NCBI RefSeq assembly: GCF_015694465.1
Contig: NZ_JADQDO010000001.1
Coordinates: 186,001 to 250,000 of the forward strand
Origin: Microvirga alba
GTDB lineage: Bacteria; Pseudomonadota; Alphaproteobacteria; Rhizobiales; Beijerinckiaceae
Length of the DNA stretch: 64,000 bases
Direction of reading: 5' to 3'
Shown: in pieces, positions 34,766-43,574 of the stretch
How positions within the stretch are numbered: the first letter of the stretch is position 1
Layout: every line of letters begins with the position of its first letter
Position numbers and translations under genes: made by a program
Notes under the pieces: model-generated
The model's database searches: none
The model's input: only the letters and a program-made list of their open reading frames with translations
What the model was told of the DNA's origin: nothing

Positions 34766-34815
34766 CCGATTCAGATAATATCCCAGGTCTTCCCGTTGCC
34801 AGGTCTCCCCATTCC

Positions 34816-35361
34816 ATGATTGAGGGTCCCCGTTCTCAGTCCAGGTCGATTTGCATCCTGTTCCACCCGAGCATCGTTCCTATCCTCGATGTATTCCGTT
34901 CCTTGCGACGGCTCGAGGATCGTTACGACCTGACCCTTCTCAACGGCCCCGAAGAGGCATTGACGCGTTTGACGGGAGCCGAGGCGGCCAGGACCATCGT
35001 GTCGGATGCTCTGCTGCTTGCGTTCTGCCTCGCCCGGCAGCAACGGCGTTCGCCGCTGTCCCATCAGCCGCCAGGGTCACGCCGGGGGACAATCGACGAG
35101 TATTGTCTCGTGACCCTGCTCGGGGCCTCGCGTTATGGGGATTCGGAGCTCGCACGTGAGGCTGCGCGCGCGCTTGGACTGTCCTCCATCGAGGTCGCAG
35201 CATCGCTGGTCGTGGACCTCGTGCGGCAGATCGAGCGGACGTACCTTCCACTCGATGTTCCAACGCTCTCCGAATTCCGGATCATCGTGGCCGATCGATC
35301 GATCCGCGAGGAGGCCGTACCGCCTTCCTTGAGCCCGGCAGGCTTCAACTTTAGCCTATAG
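34816..35361 (+). CDS. hypothetical protein
   Basis: Protein of about 181 aa without a recognised family. The start MIEGPRSQSRSICIL is a guess; the frame is open for 44 more codons upstream and overlaps the preceding small gene. The sequence looks globular and mixed alpha/beta (CILFHPSIVPILDVFRSLRRLEDRYDLTLL, then helices LAREAARALGLSSIEVAASLVVDLVRQIERTYL). Base composition fits a genuine coding region. It may be co-transcribed with the stress-promoted gene at 34529, and it ends at a bidirectional terminator. Confidence 0.6.
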   Translation: MIEGPRSQSRSICILFHPSIVPILDVFRSLRRLEDRYDLTLLNGPEEALTRLTGAEAARTIVSDALLLAFCLARQQRRSPLSHQPPGSRRGTIDEYCLVTLLGASRYGDSELAREAARALGLSSIEVAASLVVDLVRQIERTYLPLDVPTLSEFRIIVADRSIREEAVPPSLSPAGFNFSL

Positions 35362-35400
35362 GCATTTAATCCTGTTACCCCCGTCGAGTTTCGCAAAAAT

Positions 35401-35427
35401 AAAGGGGCCGTCATGCGGCCCCTTTTT
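35401..35427. terminator. bidirectional intrinsic terminator
   Basis: AAAGGGGCCG / CGGCCCCTTT (35401-35410 and 35416-35425) with A- and T-runs on both sides. It serves the plus-strand gene ending at 35361 and the minus-strand KGG protein gene ending at 35446. Confidence 0.88.
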
Positions 35428-35445
35428 CAATTTGGACTTTCTGGT

Positions 35446-35640
35446 TCAGTCCTGAGGGTTTCTGCTGCCTCCCGAAGCCTGGCCGCCTTTGCGCCCAGCT
35501 TCCGATGCAAGCTCCCGATCCTGAGAGAATGACCGCTTCTCTGCCGGAACGCTCTTTCCACCCTTGCTTGCGATCTCGCGCTGCCGATCTCCATCCATCG
35601 ACGCGAAGCCGCGCTTCGAAGTCGAACTTCCTGTTGCCAT
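35446..35640 (-). CDS. KGG-repeat stress protein (con-10/GsiB-like)
   Basis: Small hydrophilic protein of 64 aa with the repeated KGG stress motif: RGFASMDGDRQREIASKGGKS and DRELASEAGRKGGQASGGS. Such proteins are induced by general stress and desiccation in many bacteria and behave like hydrophilins. AGGAGG precedes the ATG at 35640; the longer frame upstream would run over the promoter. A near-consensus EcfG promoter lies upstream. Confidence 0.9.
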   Translation of the reverse strand: MATGSSTSKRGFASMDGDRQREIASKGGKSVPAEKRSFSQDRELASEAGRKGGQASGGSRNPQD

Positions 35641-35676
35641 CACGCGCCTCCTAAGCGGTTGATCTTCTGACTTGAA

Positions 35677-35701
35677 AACCGCGTGCAGTTTGGATGGTTC
35701 C
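35677..35701 (-). promoter_or_regulatory. near-consensus EcfG-type promoter, KGG protein
   Basis: Minus strand GGAAC-N16-GGTT: exact -35, one mismatch in the -10 (G for C), 36 bp before the KGG protein start. Confidence 0.55.
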
Positions 35702-35809
35702 GGTCGGATCTGGCCCTTTACCGGTGAGATGACGTCGCGCCTCCGGAAACGAGGTCTCGCGGTTGCGAGCATTGTCGCGGCCTCGTTCGATAGGGCGCAC
35801 TTTTATTCC

Positions 35810-36013
35810 TCAGCGGGCGCTTTGTTCTCGGTGCTGGTCTCCTCCCTTTGATGGATATCGAGACTGCACAGGCGACAGACGCCGCGCTTCCGATTGGGGC
35901 TTTTTGCGCGTCCCCAGCCTCATTTGACCTGCAATATCCCTTGAGGCATCGCGGCTGCCGATGAAGTTCAGGTTGGGACCGCCCTTTGGAACAGGGCTGT
36001 CTCGTTCTGACAT
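35810..36013 (-). CDS. doubtful small protein
   Basis: A 67-codon minus-strand frame starting MSERDSPVPKGGPNLNFIGS and ending QHREQSAR. It is hydrophilic with two KGG triplets, faintly like stress hydrophilins, but has only a weak ribosome binding site and no visible EcfG promoter. Other frames overlap. The rest of the gene-free 35702-36246 stretch shows nothing I can support. Confidence 0.25.
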   Translation of the reverse strand: MSERDSPVPKGGPNLNFIGSRDASRDIAGQMRLGTRKKPQSEARRLSPVQSRYPSKGGDQHREQSAR

Positions 36014-36246
36014 TGATACGCTGGCCTGCGCGGCGGCATGTCGCGTGCGGGCGCGGCTTGAGACAGACTGCCACCACCGGGGTGCGGCGTCGCGCGGGCC
36101 TTCGTTGGGGATGGGATCTGTTGGGCGTGTGCTACATGCCCCGGCGCGGGGCGCACCTAGACAGGACAGATTCGATCTTTTATTGCCTCGGGGTTGCGCA
36201 AAGCCGGCCGAACTCTCGATTCCTAAGCGGTGCCTCAATATTTATC

Positions 36247-37722
36247 ATGAACGATAGTGAATCTTCGCAAATTCTCGGTCGGACCTCGCGTCTGGAAAAG
36301 CCGGCCATTGGCGTCGTGGCGCTTTCGCAAATCGCGGATGATCCTCGCGTTCGGCGACAGGGCGATGCTTTTTCGGGCGCTGGCTGGGATGTGTTCGGTG
36401 TGGGATTACCGGATGCTCGATCCCTGGCGCCGACCTGGTCCATTCTAGATGATGTGGATCGCAAGACCCCCGTGGAGCAGTCGCCGGTCATCGCCGGACA
36501 GCCTCGAGACCTCGTCGATACAGCGAGTTTGACGATCGGGCAGCGTCTCGCCAGGGTCGCGACCTCTCCGGATGAGCTCTACTTTGCCCTGCGGCGCAGG
36601 GCCTGCGCGGTCGGCGCACGAATGGGGTTGCGTGCGCCGGAACTCACCAGGTTCAGCCGCGCCGCCGCGAAATACTCGGGGCTATCCTGGGCGGTCGGGC
36701 AAGGGACCCGCCGGCTTCGGCAGGTCCGCTATGTCGCGCGCATGCAGGCTCCGCGCGTCTGGCCGCGGTACGCAGATCGTGTCTATTGGAGCCTCAATAG
36801 CCGCTTTGACGATCTCTACCGTCTCGGCGCGAGTCGGCGGCCCGATCTCTGGCTCGCGAACGACTGGACTGCCCTCCCAATCGCCCGCCGCCTCGCGCGG
36901 GAGCAGGGTTCGATTTTCGTCTACGATACCCATGAGCTTGCCGCGGACGAATATACGGAGCGCCTCCGCTGGCGGCTTCTACATCGTCCCGTGACCGTGG
37001 CCATCGAACGCGAATGCCTCAAGGAAGCCGCGCTGGTGACCTGCGTCTCCGACGGCATCGCGGATCGGCTCCAGGAGCTCTACGACCTGAAAGAGCGCCC
37101 GCTGGTCATCCGCAACACGCCAACCTATCAGGAAATGCCGTTCCGACCCACGGGCGAACGGATCGAGGTCCTCTATCACGGCATCGTCGCTCCCGGGCGC
37201 GGCCTGGAGGAGTGCATCCGCAGCGTTGCCCTCTGGCGGCCGGAATTCGCCTTGACCATTCGCGGGCCCGCGTCGGACGAGTATCGGGCCCAACTCGCAA
37301 GCGCCATCGTAAGCGCCGGAGTCCAGGGACGGGTGCAGTTGGCGCCTCCCGTTCCGATGGTCGATCTGGTCCGCGCGGCAAATGCCTTTGATGTCGGCCT
37401 TTTCGCCCTGCCGGACCATTCCCGGCACAACCGCTTCGCCTTGCCCAACAAGTTCTTCGAATACACAATGGCGGGCCTGGCTCTGTGCGTCTCCGATCTT
37501 CCGGAGATGGCCCGCCTGGTCAAGGAGCACGACCTTGGCCTCCTGTTCTCGGGGATGGAGCCGGCATCCATTGCAGCGGCCATCAATTCCCTCGACCGGG
37601 CGTCCATCGACCGGTACAAGCGCCTGTCCCTGGCGGCGGCCCGGCAACTGAACTGGCAGAAGGAAAGCGAGACACTGGTCTCCCTTTGCGCGCGGCTCGT
37701 TGCCGATAGAAGAAAGTCATAA
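36247..37722 (+). CDS. glycosyltransferase, GT4-like
   Basis: Cytosolic glycosyltransferase of 491 aa with a two-domain GT-B layout. The N-terminal domain starts GVVALSQIADDPRVRRQGDAFSGAGWDVFGVG, a common opening of GT4 enzymes; the donor domain includes YHGIVAPGRGLEECIRSV and DVGLFALPDHSRHNRFALPNKFFEYTMAGLALC, with the NKFFEY/E motif typical of nucleotide-sugar binding. The ATG at 36247 is chosen because the family begins there; the frame stays open upstream for 87 codons that are not credible. It opens the polysaccharide locus and is followed after three bases by an AsnB gene. Confidence 0.85.
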   Translation: MNDSESSQILGRTSRLEKPAIGVVALSQIADDPRVRRQGDAFSGAGWDVFGVGLPDARSLAPTWSILDDVDRKTPVEQSPVIAGQPRDLVDTASLTIGQRLARVATSPDELYFALRRRACAVGARMGLRAPELTRFSRAAAKYSGLSWAVGQGTRRLRQVRYVARMQAPRVWPRYADRVYWSLNSRFDDLYRLGASRRPDLWLANDWTALPIARRLAREQGSIFVYDTHELAADEYTERLRWRLLHRPVTVAIERECLKEAALVTCVSDGIADRLQELYDLKERPLVIRNTPTYQEMPFRPTGERIEVLYHGIVAPGRGLEECIRSVALWRPEFALTIRGPASDEYRAQLASAIVSAGVQGRVQLAPPVPMVDLVRAANAFDVGLFALPDHSRHNRFALPNKFFEYTMAGLALCVSDLPEMARLVKEHDLGLLFSGMEPASIAAAINSLDRASIDRYKRLSLAAARQLNWQKESETLVSLCARLVADRRKS

Positions 37723-37725
37723 TCG

Positions 37726-39627
37726 ATGTGCGGACTCTACGGATCTATTGGCTTTCAGCCCGAGCGCGAGCGGATCGACATCATCTCCCATCGCGGTCCT
37801 GACGGGACTGGTTGGCAGGAATTTGCTTCATCGGCCGGTCCCGTGGCGCTCGGTCACCGCCGCCTTGCGATCATCGACGTCAGCGATGCCGGCCTGCAGC
37901 CGATGTCGGATGAATCCGGACGGTTCAACCTCGTATTCAACGGCGAAATCTACAATTACCTCGAGCTGCGCGACGAGCTGCGGGCGAAGGGGCACTATTT
38001 CAAGTCCGATAGCGACAGCGAAGTGCTTCTTGCTTCCTATAGGGAATGGGGTGAGGCCTGCCTCGACCGGTTCATGGGGATGTTCGCATTCCTCATTTGG
38101 GATAGCCGCGAGAAGCGCCTGTTCGCGGCGCGCGACCGGTTCGGGATCAAGCCACTCTATATCGCGGCCAACCACCATGGCATCGCATTCGCTTCCGAGA
38201 TCAAGCAGCTTCTTGGCCTTCGCGGCATCGAGAGCCGCATGAATCTGGCGCGGGTGAGGGACTTCCTCGCCTCCGGCATCAGCGACCACACCTCGGAGAC
38301 CATGTTCGAAGGCGTCTTGCAGCTTCAGGCCGGGTCCTGCGTGACGATCGACGTGTCTCGCCCTTGGACCGGTCAATATGAGCCCCGCCGCTGGTATCGT
38401 ATCCCCACGCATTCGACGCTCCAGATTTCAGAGGCGGAAGCCGCGGAACGTTTCCGGGAGCTTCTGACCGACTCCGTCCGCATGCATTTGCGGTCGGACG
38501 TTCCGGTCGGGTCCTGCCTTTCCGGCGGCCTCGATTCCTCGGCGATCGTATGCTTGATGTCCGACATGTTCGGGCAGGAAGGTAACGGCGCTCGCGTCAA
38601 CACGGTGTCCGCTTGCTACGCGGAAAAGAGTGTCGACGAGAAGCCCTTCATGGAGGCGGTCGTCAGCAAGACGGGCGCCAATCCGCACTACATCTTCCCG
38701 CGCGCGGAAGAGGTGTTCAAGCGGGCAGGGGACATCACCTGGCATCAGGACGAGCCCTTCGGCTCAACCTCGATCTTCGCCCAGTGGTGCGTGTTCGAGG
38801 AGGCCAAGAAGGCCGGCATCAAGGTCATGCTGGATGGCCAGGGCGCGGACGAGCAATTGGCTGGCTATCATTCGTCTTACGTCTACTACATGTCGGATCT
38901 GATCCGGCGGCGGGACTATGTGACCCTGCTGCGGACGATGGTTGAACGCGACCGTATTCACGGTGTCTCTTTCATGGAGCAGGCCAAGCGCTTCATCGGG
39001 CCGGTGCTGCCGCCGAGCCTGCGGGGCTTCCTGCTCCGTCAGCGTCAGGTGCTCGTGAATCACGACTGGATGGGGTCCGAAGCCCTCCGGCCGCTGCAAT
39101 CCGCTCCCTCGGCGCTCGAGATCGCGAGCCAGGTCAATGGCTTGCCGCCCATTACCGATATCGCATCGCTGTGCGTGGTCCTGACATTCGCCTCGAACCT
39201 CCAGATGCTCCTGCACTGGGAGGACCGCAACTCCATGGCGCATTCGATCGAGGCGCGCGTGCCTTTCCTCGATCATCGGCTCGTGGAGTTCAACCTCGCC
39301 TTGGGGAATACGCATAAGATCGTGCGGTCCGACACCAAGCGGGTGCTGCGCAAGGCCATGAGCCACACCCTTCCGGAGAGCGTGCGCGAGCGCCGCGACA
39401 AGCTCGGGTTCTCCACGCCCGAGGAAGTCTGGTTCCGCGGACCTCTCAAAGGTATGATCCTCGATGGCGTGGAAGCGACTCTCAAGCGCTACCCCGACCT
39501 GCTCGAACCTAAGGGCACCCGTGCTCTCGTCTCGGACATGCTGGAGGGGCGCCGGAATGTCGATTTCACCCTTTGGCGCATCGTCAACATGGGCATTTGG
39601 GGAGAGCGCTTCGGTGTCAGCCTATGA
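37726..39627 (+). CDS. asnB: AsnB-type amidotransferase (first of three)
   Basis: Asparagine synthase (glutamine-hydrolysing) type enzyme of 633 aa. Cys2 of MCGLYGSIG is the glutaminase nucleophile, with SHRGPDGTGW and FNGEIYNYLEL. The synthase domain has the PP-loop SCLSGGLDSSAIV and VMLDGQGADEQLAGYH. In surface polysaccharide loci such proteins often amidate uronic acids rather than make asparagine. It follows the GT gene by three bases, so the two form an operon. Confidence 0.9.
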   Translation: MCGLYGSIGFQPERERIDIISHRGPDGTGWQEFASSAGPVALGHRRLAIIDVSDAGLQPMSDESGRFNLVFNGEIYNYLELRDELRAKGHYFKSDSDSEVLLASYREWGEACLDRFMGMFAFLIWDSREKRLFAARDRFGIKPLYIAANHHGIAFASEIKQLLGLRGIESRMNLARVRDFLASGISDHTSETMFEGVLQLQAGSCVTIDVSRPWTGQYEPRRWYRIPTHSTLQISEAEAAERFRELLTDSVRMHLRSDVPVGSCLSGGLDSSAIVCLMSDMFGQEGNGARVNTVSACYAEKSVDEKPFMEAVVSKTGANPHYIFPRAEEVFKRAGDITWHQDEPFGSTSIFAQWCVFEEAKKAGIKVMLDGQGADEQLAGYHSSYVYYMSDLIRRRDYVTLLRTMVERDRIHGVSFMEQAKRFIGPVLPPSLRGFLLRQRQVLVNHDWMGSEALRPLQSAPSALEIASQVNGLPPITDIASLCVVLTFASNLQMLLHWEDRNSMAHSIEARVPFLDHRLVEFNLALGNTHKIVRSDTKRVLRKAMSHTLPESVRERRDKLGFSTPEEVWFRGPLKGMILDGVEATLKRYPDLLEPKGTRALVSDMLEGRRNVDFTLWRIVNMGIWGERFGVSL

Positions 39628-39762
39628 CCCGAACCATCGCCGAGTGATTTTTCCATCCCCTCATAGTCTTTCAACTACAGGGGCGGCTCGGCTGTTTACG
39701 GCTCGGGCTGCAGCTTATAAGTTGCTTGAACTTCGTTTGGCGCGCGCCGGGGGGGCTTCTTG

Positions 39763-40281
39763 GTGCTAAAAGGCGAAAACGTCGTCCTTACCGAAATACG
39801 TCCCGATGACAGCGAGACGCTCTATCGGTGGATTAACGATGCTGAAGCGGTTCGATTGAATGCGCCTTATGGTCCGGTCGCATATCCTAGGCACGTGGCT
39901 TGGCTCGAAGCTCTTGGGAGGGATGACTCCCGCGTCGCTTTTGCAATCCGAGAGACCGCTGACGGTCCGCTCGTAGGAACGATCCAGCTGATCGATATCC
40001 ATCGCATACATAGAACGGCCGAGCTCACCATTAGGATCGGCAGCCCTGAGAAACAGGGTAGGGGGCTCGGTACGGAAGCTCTGAAGCTTGCGACTCGATT
40101 TGCATTCGATGATCTGAACCTGCAGCGGCTTTGGCTCCGCGTGTTTCAGACGAATACCCGCGCAATTAGAGCCTATGAAAAGACTGGCCTTGAAGTGGAG
40201 GGCGTCATGCGCAGGGCGGCCTTCGTGGAAGGGCGCTGGCTTGATGTCATTGTCATGGCTGTGTTGCGCGAGAGGCCTTGA
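39763..40281 (+). CDS. GNAT family N-acetyltransferase
   Basis: Acetyltransferase of 172 aa, RimJ/RimL-like. ENVVLTEIRPDDSETLYRWINDAE opens it, the acetyl-CoA site is EKQGRGLGTEALKLATRFAFDDLNLQRLWLRV-type, and ENPRAIRAYEKTGLEVEG-like follows (TNTRAIRAYEKTGLEVEG). Similar proteins N-acetylate amino sugars such as UDP-4-amino sugars in polysaccharide loci. The start is probably the GTG at 39763 behind a GGGGGG stretch; a TTG one codon earlier is possible. Confidence 0.85.
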   Translation: MLKGENVVLTEIRPDDSETLYRWINDAEAVRLNAPYGPVAYPRHVAWLEALGRDDSRVAFAIRETADGPLVGTIQLIDIHRIHRTAELTIRIGSPEKQGRGLGTEALKLATRFAFDDLNLQRLWLRVFQTNTRAIRAYEKTGLEVEGVMRRAAFVEGRWLDVIVMAVLRERP

Positions 40282-40344
40282 GCAACAGCGTAAGGACGCT
40301 GAGGTGCCCTAGTCGATAGGCAGCCCTCTCGATGCGGAAAAGCT

Positions 40345-40480
40345 GGGATTTGGCTGCAAGACCGGCCCACCACAAAAACGGCTCGCCTACGCAATCGCGG
40401 CACAGGCCGTCACTCTTCACACCGGCTTCCTGCTCTCGCAAAATTCCGATGATCGAGTCTTCCATAAGCCGTGGACGCAT
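40345..40480 (-). pseudogene. IS3-family orfA transposase remnant
   Basis: The minus-strand frame reads MRPRLMEDSIIGILREQEAG then VKSDGLCRDCVGE. This is the N-terminal helix-turn-helix of IS3-family OrfA (usual form: EEQIIGILKEHEAG, then TADLCRKHGIS). After that the frame departs from the family, and no orfB or terminal repeats are seen. It is a short scar between the GNAT gene and the epimerase cassette. Confidence 0.65.
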
Positions 40481-40565
40481 TATGGTCCGACCTTGAAACA
40501 GGTCGGACTCAATCAATCAGGATTTCCCAAGGGCAGACTTGTTTGATCAAGCCAAAGCCGAAAAA

Positions 40566-41630
40566 TTAGGCTTCATACGATCTGACATCAGGTAGAAAAT
40601 GAACATGCTGCAGCATGCATCGCATGATCGTCTCCCGATGCGCCTTTGTCCACTCTACCGTGCGACGCAGACCCTCTTCGTGTGATACTAGCGCTGTGAA
40701 GCCGAGCTTTTCGCGCGCCTTGCTAGGGTCGCCGAAGCGCTGGCCCGAACGATCCCAGTCGCGTGCCGGAGTCAGCGCAATGGGTGTCGGATTTCCGGTT
40801 AGCTTGTTTACTCGCTCCGCGAGTTCACGAATGGTAGTCTCGACGCCCGATCCAAGATTGTAGATCTCGCCGGGCTCGCCCCGCAGAGCGCAGGCCATCA
40901 GTCCTCGCGCCATGTCCTCAACAAAGATGAAGTCGCGGCTTGCGATGCCGCCGTTCTCAACCGGCAGCGCCTCGCCATGGAGGGACTTCCAGACGAAGGT
41001 CGGGGTCACATTGCGCCAGACGGTCGCCGGAGTGCCGCGCCACCGTCCCGCGCCGAGAATTTCACCGGGACCAAAGACGTTCTGAAAACGGGCTTTGACG
41101 AATGGCATGCCATGACGAGTGAAGTAGTAATTGCCGTACATCTCGCCGACGAGTTTAGAAATCGAGTACGGACTGTCATGGAACAACGAAACCGGCGCAT
41201 CTTCCTTCGTCGCCTGAGCCCCATCGAAGGTCTTCGCGGCCACGGCGCAGCCAGCTGCCGCATAGACGACCTTCTTGAGACTCTTGATGTCCTTCAGTCG
41301 CTCGAACAGCTTAAGACTGGTGATGTTGTTGTTCTCATGATCCGCCAGCGGATCATGAATGGATGACTGGTTCCCGTGATAGCAGGCCAAATGGTAAGCG
41401 TAGTCGAGGTCGTTATCCAGTTCCCGCAAGATCCGCTCGTTTGTGATCGAGCCGGTGACGAGCCTCACCGCCGGATCGTTGGGAATATTGATGGGGTCAG
41501 CTGACAGGAAATTATCGACGATCGTCAGCTTGCGCGGACGCTCCTTCAGGATGAGGCGAACCAGGTTCGATCCGACGAATCCTGCGCCGCCCACGACGAG
41601 CACATTGGTGCCCTCAAAACTCTCGGCCAT
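40566..41630 (-). CDS. NAD-dependent sugar epimerase/dehydratase (WbmF-like)
   Basis: Extended SDR enzyme of 354 aa acting on a nucleotide sugar. The NAD motif is VVGGAGFVGSNLVR; the catalytic YxxxK is YSISKLVGE, and the Ser/Thr strand reads KVVYAAAGCAVAAKTF, less standard than usual. RDFIFVEDMARGLMAC is the typical C-terminal segment. The ATG at 41630 is preferred to a TTG nine bases upstream. It is the last of four minus-strand genes (AsnB and three SDRs) separated by 11-22 bp. A set of three SDRs and an AsnB-like protein resembles WbmF-WbmG-WbmH-WbmI of the Bordetella O-antigen locus (from memory). Confidence 0.85.
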   Translation of the reverse strand: MAESFEGTNVLVVGGAGFVGSNLVRLILKERPRKLTIVDNFLSADPINIPNDPAVRLVTGSITNERILRELDNDLDYAYHLACYHGNQSSIHDPLADHENNNITSLKLFERLKDIKSLKKVVYAAAGCAVAAKTFDGAQATKEDAPVSLFHDSPYSISKLVGEMYGNYYFTRHGMPFVKARFQNVFGPGEILGAGRWRGTPATVWRNVTPTFVWKSLHGEALPVENGGIASRDFIFVEDMARGLMACALRGEPGEIYNLGSGVETTIRELAERVNKLTGNPTPIALTPARDWDRSGQRFGDPSKAREKLGFTALVSHEEGLRRTVEWTKAHRETIMRCMLQHVHFLPDVRSYEA

Positions 41631-41651
41631 GGTGATCAATCCGTTCTAAAA

Positions 41652-42593
41652 TTACTGCGCGGGAGACGGCGCCTTGAGATGACTGTAGATAGCAGTCACA
41701 CCATGCTGGTCGTACCATTTCAGCATACGGCGTACCGTTTGTTCGAAGGAGTATTGGGGCTTCCAGTTAAATCCGCGGATCGTTTCTGAGGGATCAAGCA
41801 CGACCGCTGGCACATCGTCCGCACCCGGTTCAACCACCGGAACAGGCTCGGACAGGGAAATTCCCAGGTGATCGACGACGATGTCGAAGATCTCCTTGAT
41901 CGTGTGGCCTGTACCGGTCGACACGTTGAACACGCCCGTCGAAGCACCCTCCTCCATGACCAAATCCATCACGGAGAAAAAATCCTCCATATCGATGAAA
42001 TCACGAACCGTCTTCGAACAGAAACAGCCCTTGCCGGCCTTCAGACGGGTATAGAAGGTCGGAATCGGCCCGATCGCGAGACGGGGGCCTGTAACATTGG
42101 CAAGCCGCAGCGACACATAGGGAATGCCCGAAACGGCCAGATAGTTCTCACCGGCCTGCTTCGAGATACCGTAGCTCGTGAACGGGCGGGCGGGCGCCGA
42201 GACCGGGATTGGCAGGGTGTCCGGACGACCGTAACCAAGAGCGGTATGAAAATTGATGAAACGTTTGACGCCAGCTAGGCGGGCCGCCTCTACCACGTGG
42301 ATAGTACCTTCCACGTTGGTTCGCGTATCTTCAATCCAATTGTCAGGATCCTTATAGGCGGCGGCCGAATGGATGACGTGCGTCGGCGCGAAATCGGCGA
42401 AAACCCGGTCGACGAGGGCACGATCATATATCGAGCCCTCTACGACAGTCATTCTTGGATGCGCCTCAGGCAAGGATCCGCGCTGTCCTGTCGCGAAATT
42501 ATCGAGGATGCAGACAGCGTGGCCGGCCTCCAAATACCGCTCAGTAAGATTGGAACCGAGACAGCCGGCACCACCCGTGATCAAGATCCGCAT
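41652..42593 (-). CDS. NAD-dependent sugar epimerase/dehydratase (WbmG/H-like)
   Basis: Extended SDR of 313 aa: NAD motif ITGGAGCLGSNLTERYLEAG, catalytic YGISKQAGE, and NFHTALGYG for the Thr strand. The C-terminal part (RDFIDMEDFFSVMDLVMEEG) fits nucleotide-sugar epimerases. It is clearly paralogous to the next gene upstream (shared DNFATGxRxxL, HSAAAYKDPDNW versus HTAASYKDPEDW, FYTRLKAGKGCF versus FYSRLSKGQKCF). The start at MRILITGG is set by the NAD fold. Confidence 0.88.
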   Translation of the reverse strand: MRILITGGAGCLGSNLTERYLEAGHAVCILDNFATGQRGSLPEAHPRMTVVEGSIYDRALVDRVFADFAPTHVIHSAAAYKDPDNWIEDTRTNVEGTIHVVEAARLAGVKRFINFHTALGYGRPDTLPIPVSAPARPFTSYGISKQAGENYLAVSGIPYVSLRLANVTGPRLAIGPIPTFYTRLKAGKGCFCSKTVRDFIDMEDFFSVMDLVMEEGASTGVFNVSTGTGHTIKEIFDIVVDHLGISLSEPVPVVEPGADDVPAVVLDPSETIRGFNWKPQYSFEQTVRRMLKWYDQHGVTAIYSHLKAPSPAQ

Positions 42594-42604
42594 GATTGCC
42601 CCGC

Positions 42605-43552
42605 TCAACCCCGAATCTCGGCGCGGGCTTCTTTGAGGTGGGTGTAACCACCCACCACACCCTCGTTCTGCCACCGTTCCACCGACAGTCGGGCAATCTC
42701 GTCAAGCGAGGTGAACGCGATATTGCCGAAATCAGCAAAGGTCCGGGATGGATCGAGCAGGATCGAAGGCGCATCGTCCGGGCCGAGCGGCTTCACTTCG
42801 GGCTCTGGATAGTCGTTGAGCTTCATGGCTTTCACGACAGCGTCGTAGAGTTCCTTGATCGCCACATCCTTGCCCGACGAGAAATGGTAGGTGCCGCCGC
42901 CCTTACCTTGCGCGGCTTCCACCACTACCTTGGCCAGATCGCCCGCATAACAGAAGTCGCGGTGTGCCGGCGTAATAAAGCACTTCTGCCCCTTTGATAG
43001 GCGGCTGTAGAAGATCGGCAGAGGACCCGAGACGTTGCGCGGGCCGATCACATTGGCGAGACGGAACGTCACCCAGTCGACGCCCGAGAACTGCACATAG
43101 TGCTCACCGGCCGTCTTGGAAATGGCATAGCTGGAATTCACGGGGTCAATCGGATGATCGAGACGGATCGGCTGGTGGAGCGGCTTGGTGCCGTAGCAAA
43201 GCGCCGTCTGGAAGTAGATCAGGCGATCAACCTTGTGGGCTTTGCAGGCCTTGGCAATGTTTGCGGTACCAACGGCGTTCACCAGAGCGTCCGTCCCCCA
43301 ATCCTCGGGGTCCTTGTAGGAAGCCGCCGTATGCACGACCACCTGAGGCTTGAACTCTCCGAACAGGCGATCGATCAGCTTGCCGTCAACGATCGTATCT
43401 TCCACGAGGGTCAGCTTCGGATGAGCGGACAGGTTGTCCCGTCGGCCCGTCGCGAAATTGTCGATAGCCATGACTTCGTCGCCCCGAGCAAGGAGCATGT
43501 CCACGACCGTCGAGCCAACCTGACCTGAGCCGCCCGTTACAAAAACTTTCAT
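42605..43552 (-). CDS. NAD-dependent sugar epimerase/dehydratase (WbmG/H-like)
   Basis: Extended SDR of 315 aa, paralogue of the gene at 41652. NAD motif VTGGSGQVGSTVVDMLLARG, Thr strand YFQTALCYG, catalytic YAISKTAGE. GGGGCGAGAA precedes the ATG. It follows the AsnB gene by 22 bp and precedes the second SDR by 11 bp. Two such near relatives side by side are also seen in the Bordetella wbm cluster, where they were proposed to act on UDP-diacetamido-uronic acids. Confidence 0.88.
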   Translation of the reverse strand: MKVFVTGGSGQVGSTVVDMLLARGDEVMAIDNFATGRRDNLSAHPKLTLVEDTIVDGKLIDRLFGEFKPQVVVHTAASYKDPEDWGTDALVNAVGTANIAKACKAHKVDRLIYFQTALCYGTKPLHQPIRLDHPIDPVNSSYAISKTAGEHYVQFSGVDWVTFRLANVIGPRNVSGPLPIFYSRLSKGQKCFITPAHRDFCYAGDLAKVVVEAAQGKGGGTYHFSSGKDVAIKELYDAVVKAMKLNDYPEPEVKPLGPDDAPSILLDPSRTFADFGNIAFTSLDEIARLSVERWQNEGVVGGYTHLKEARAEIRG

Positions 43553-43574
43553 TTCTCGCCCCTGAACTCTGAAA

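Noticed and set aside
35718..36077. 119-codon minus-strand frame overlapping the doubtful 67-codon gene
   Set aside because: Arg/Pro-rich shadow without start signals.
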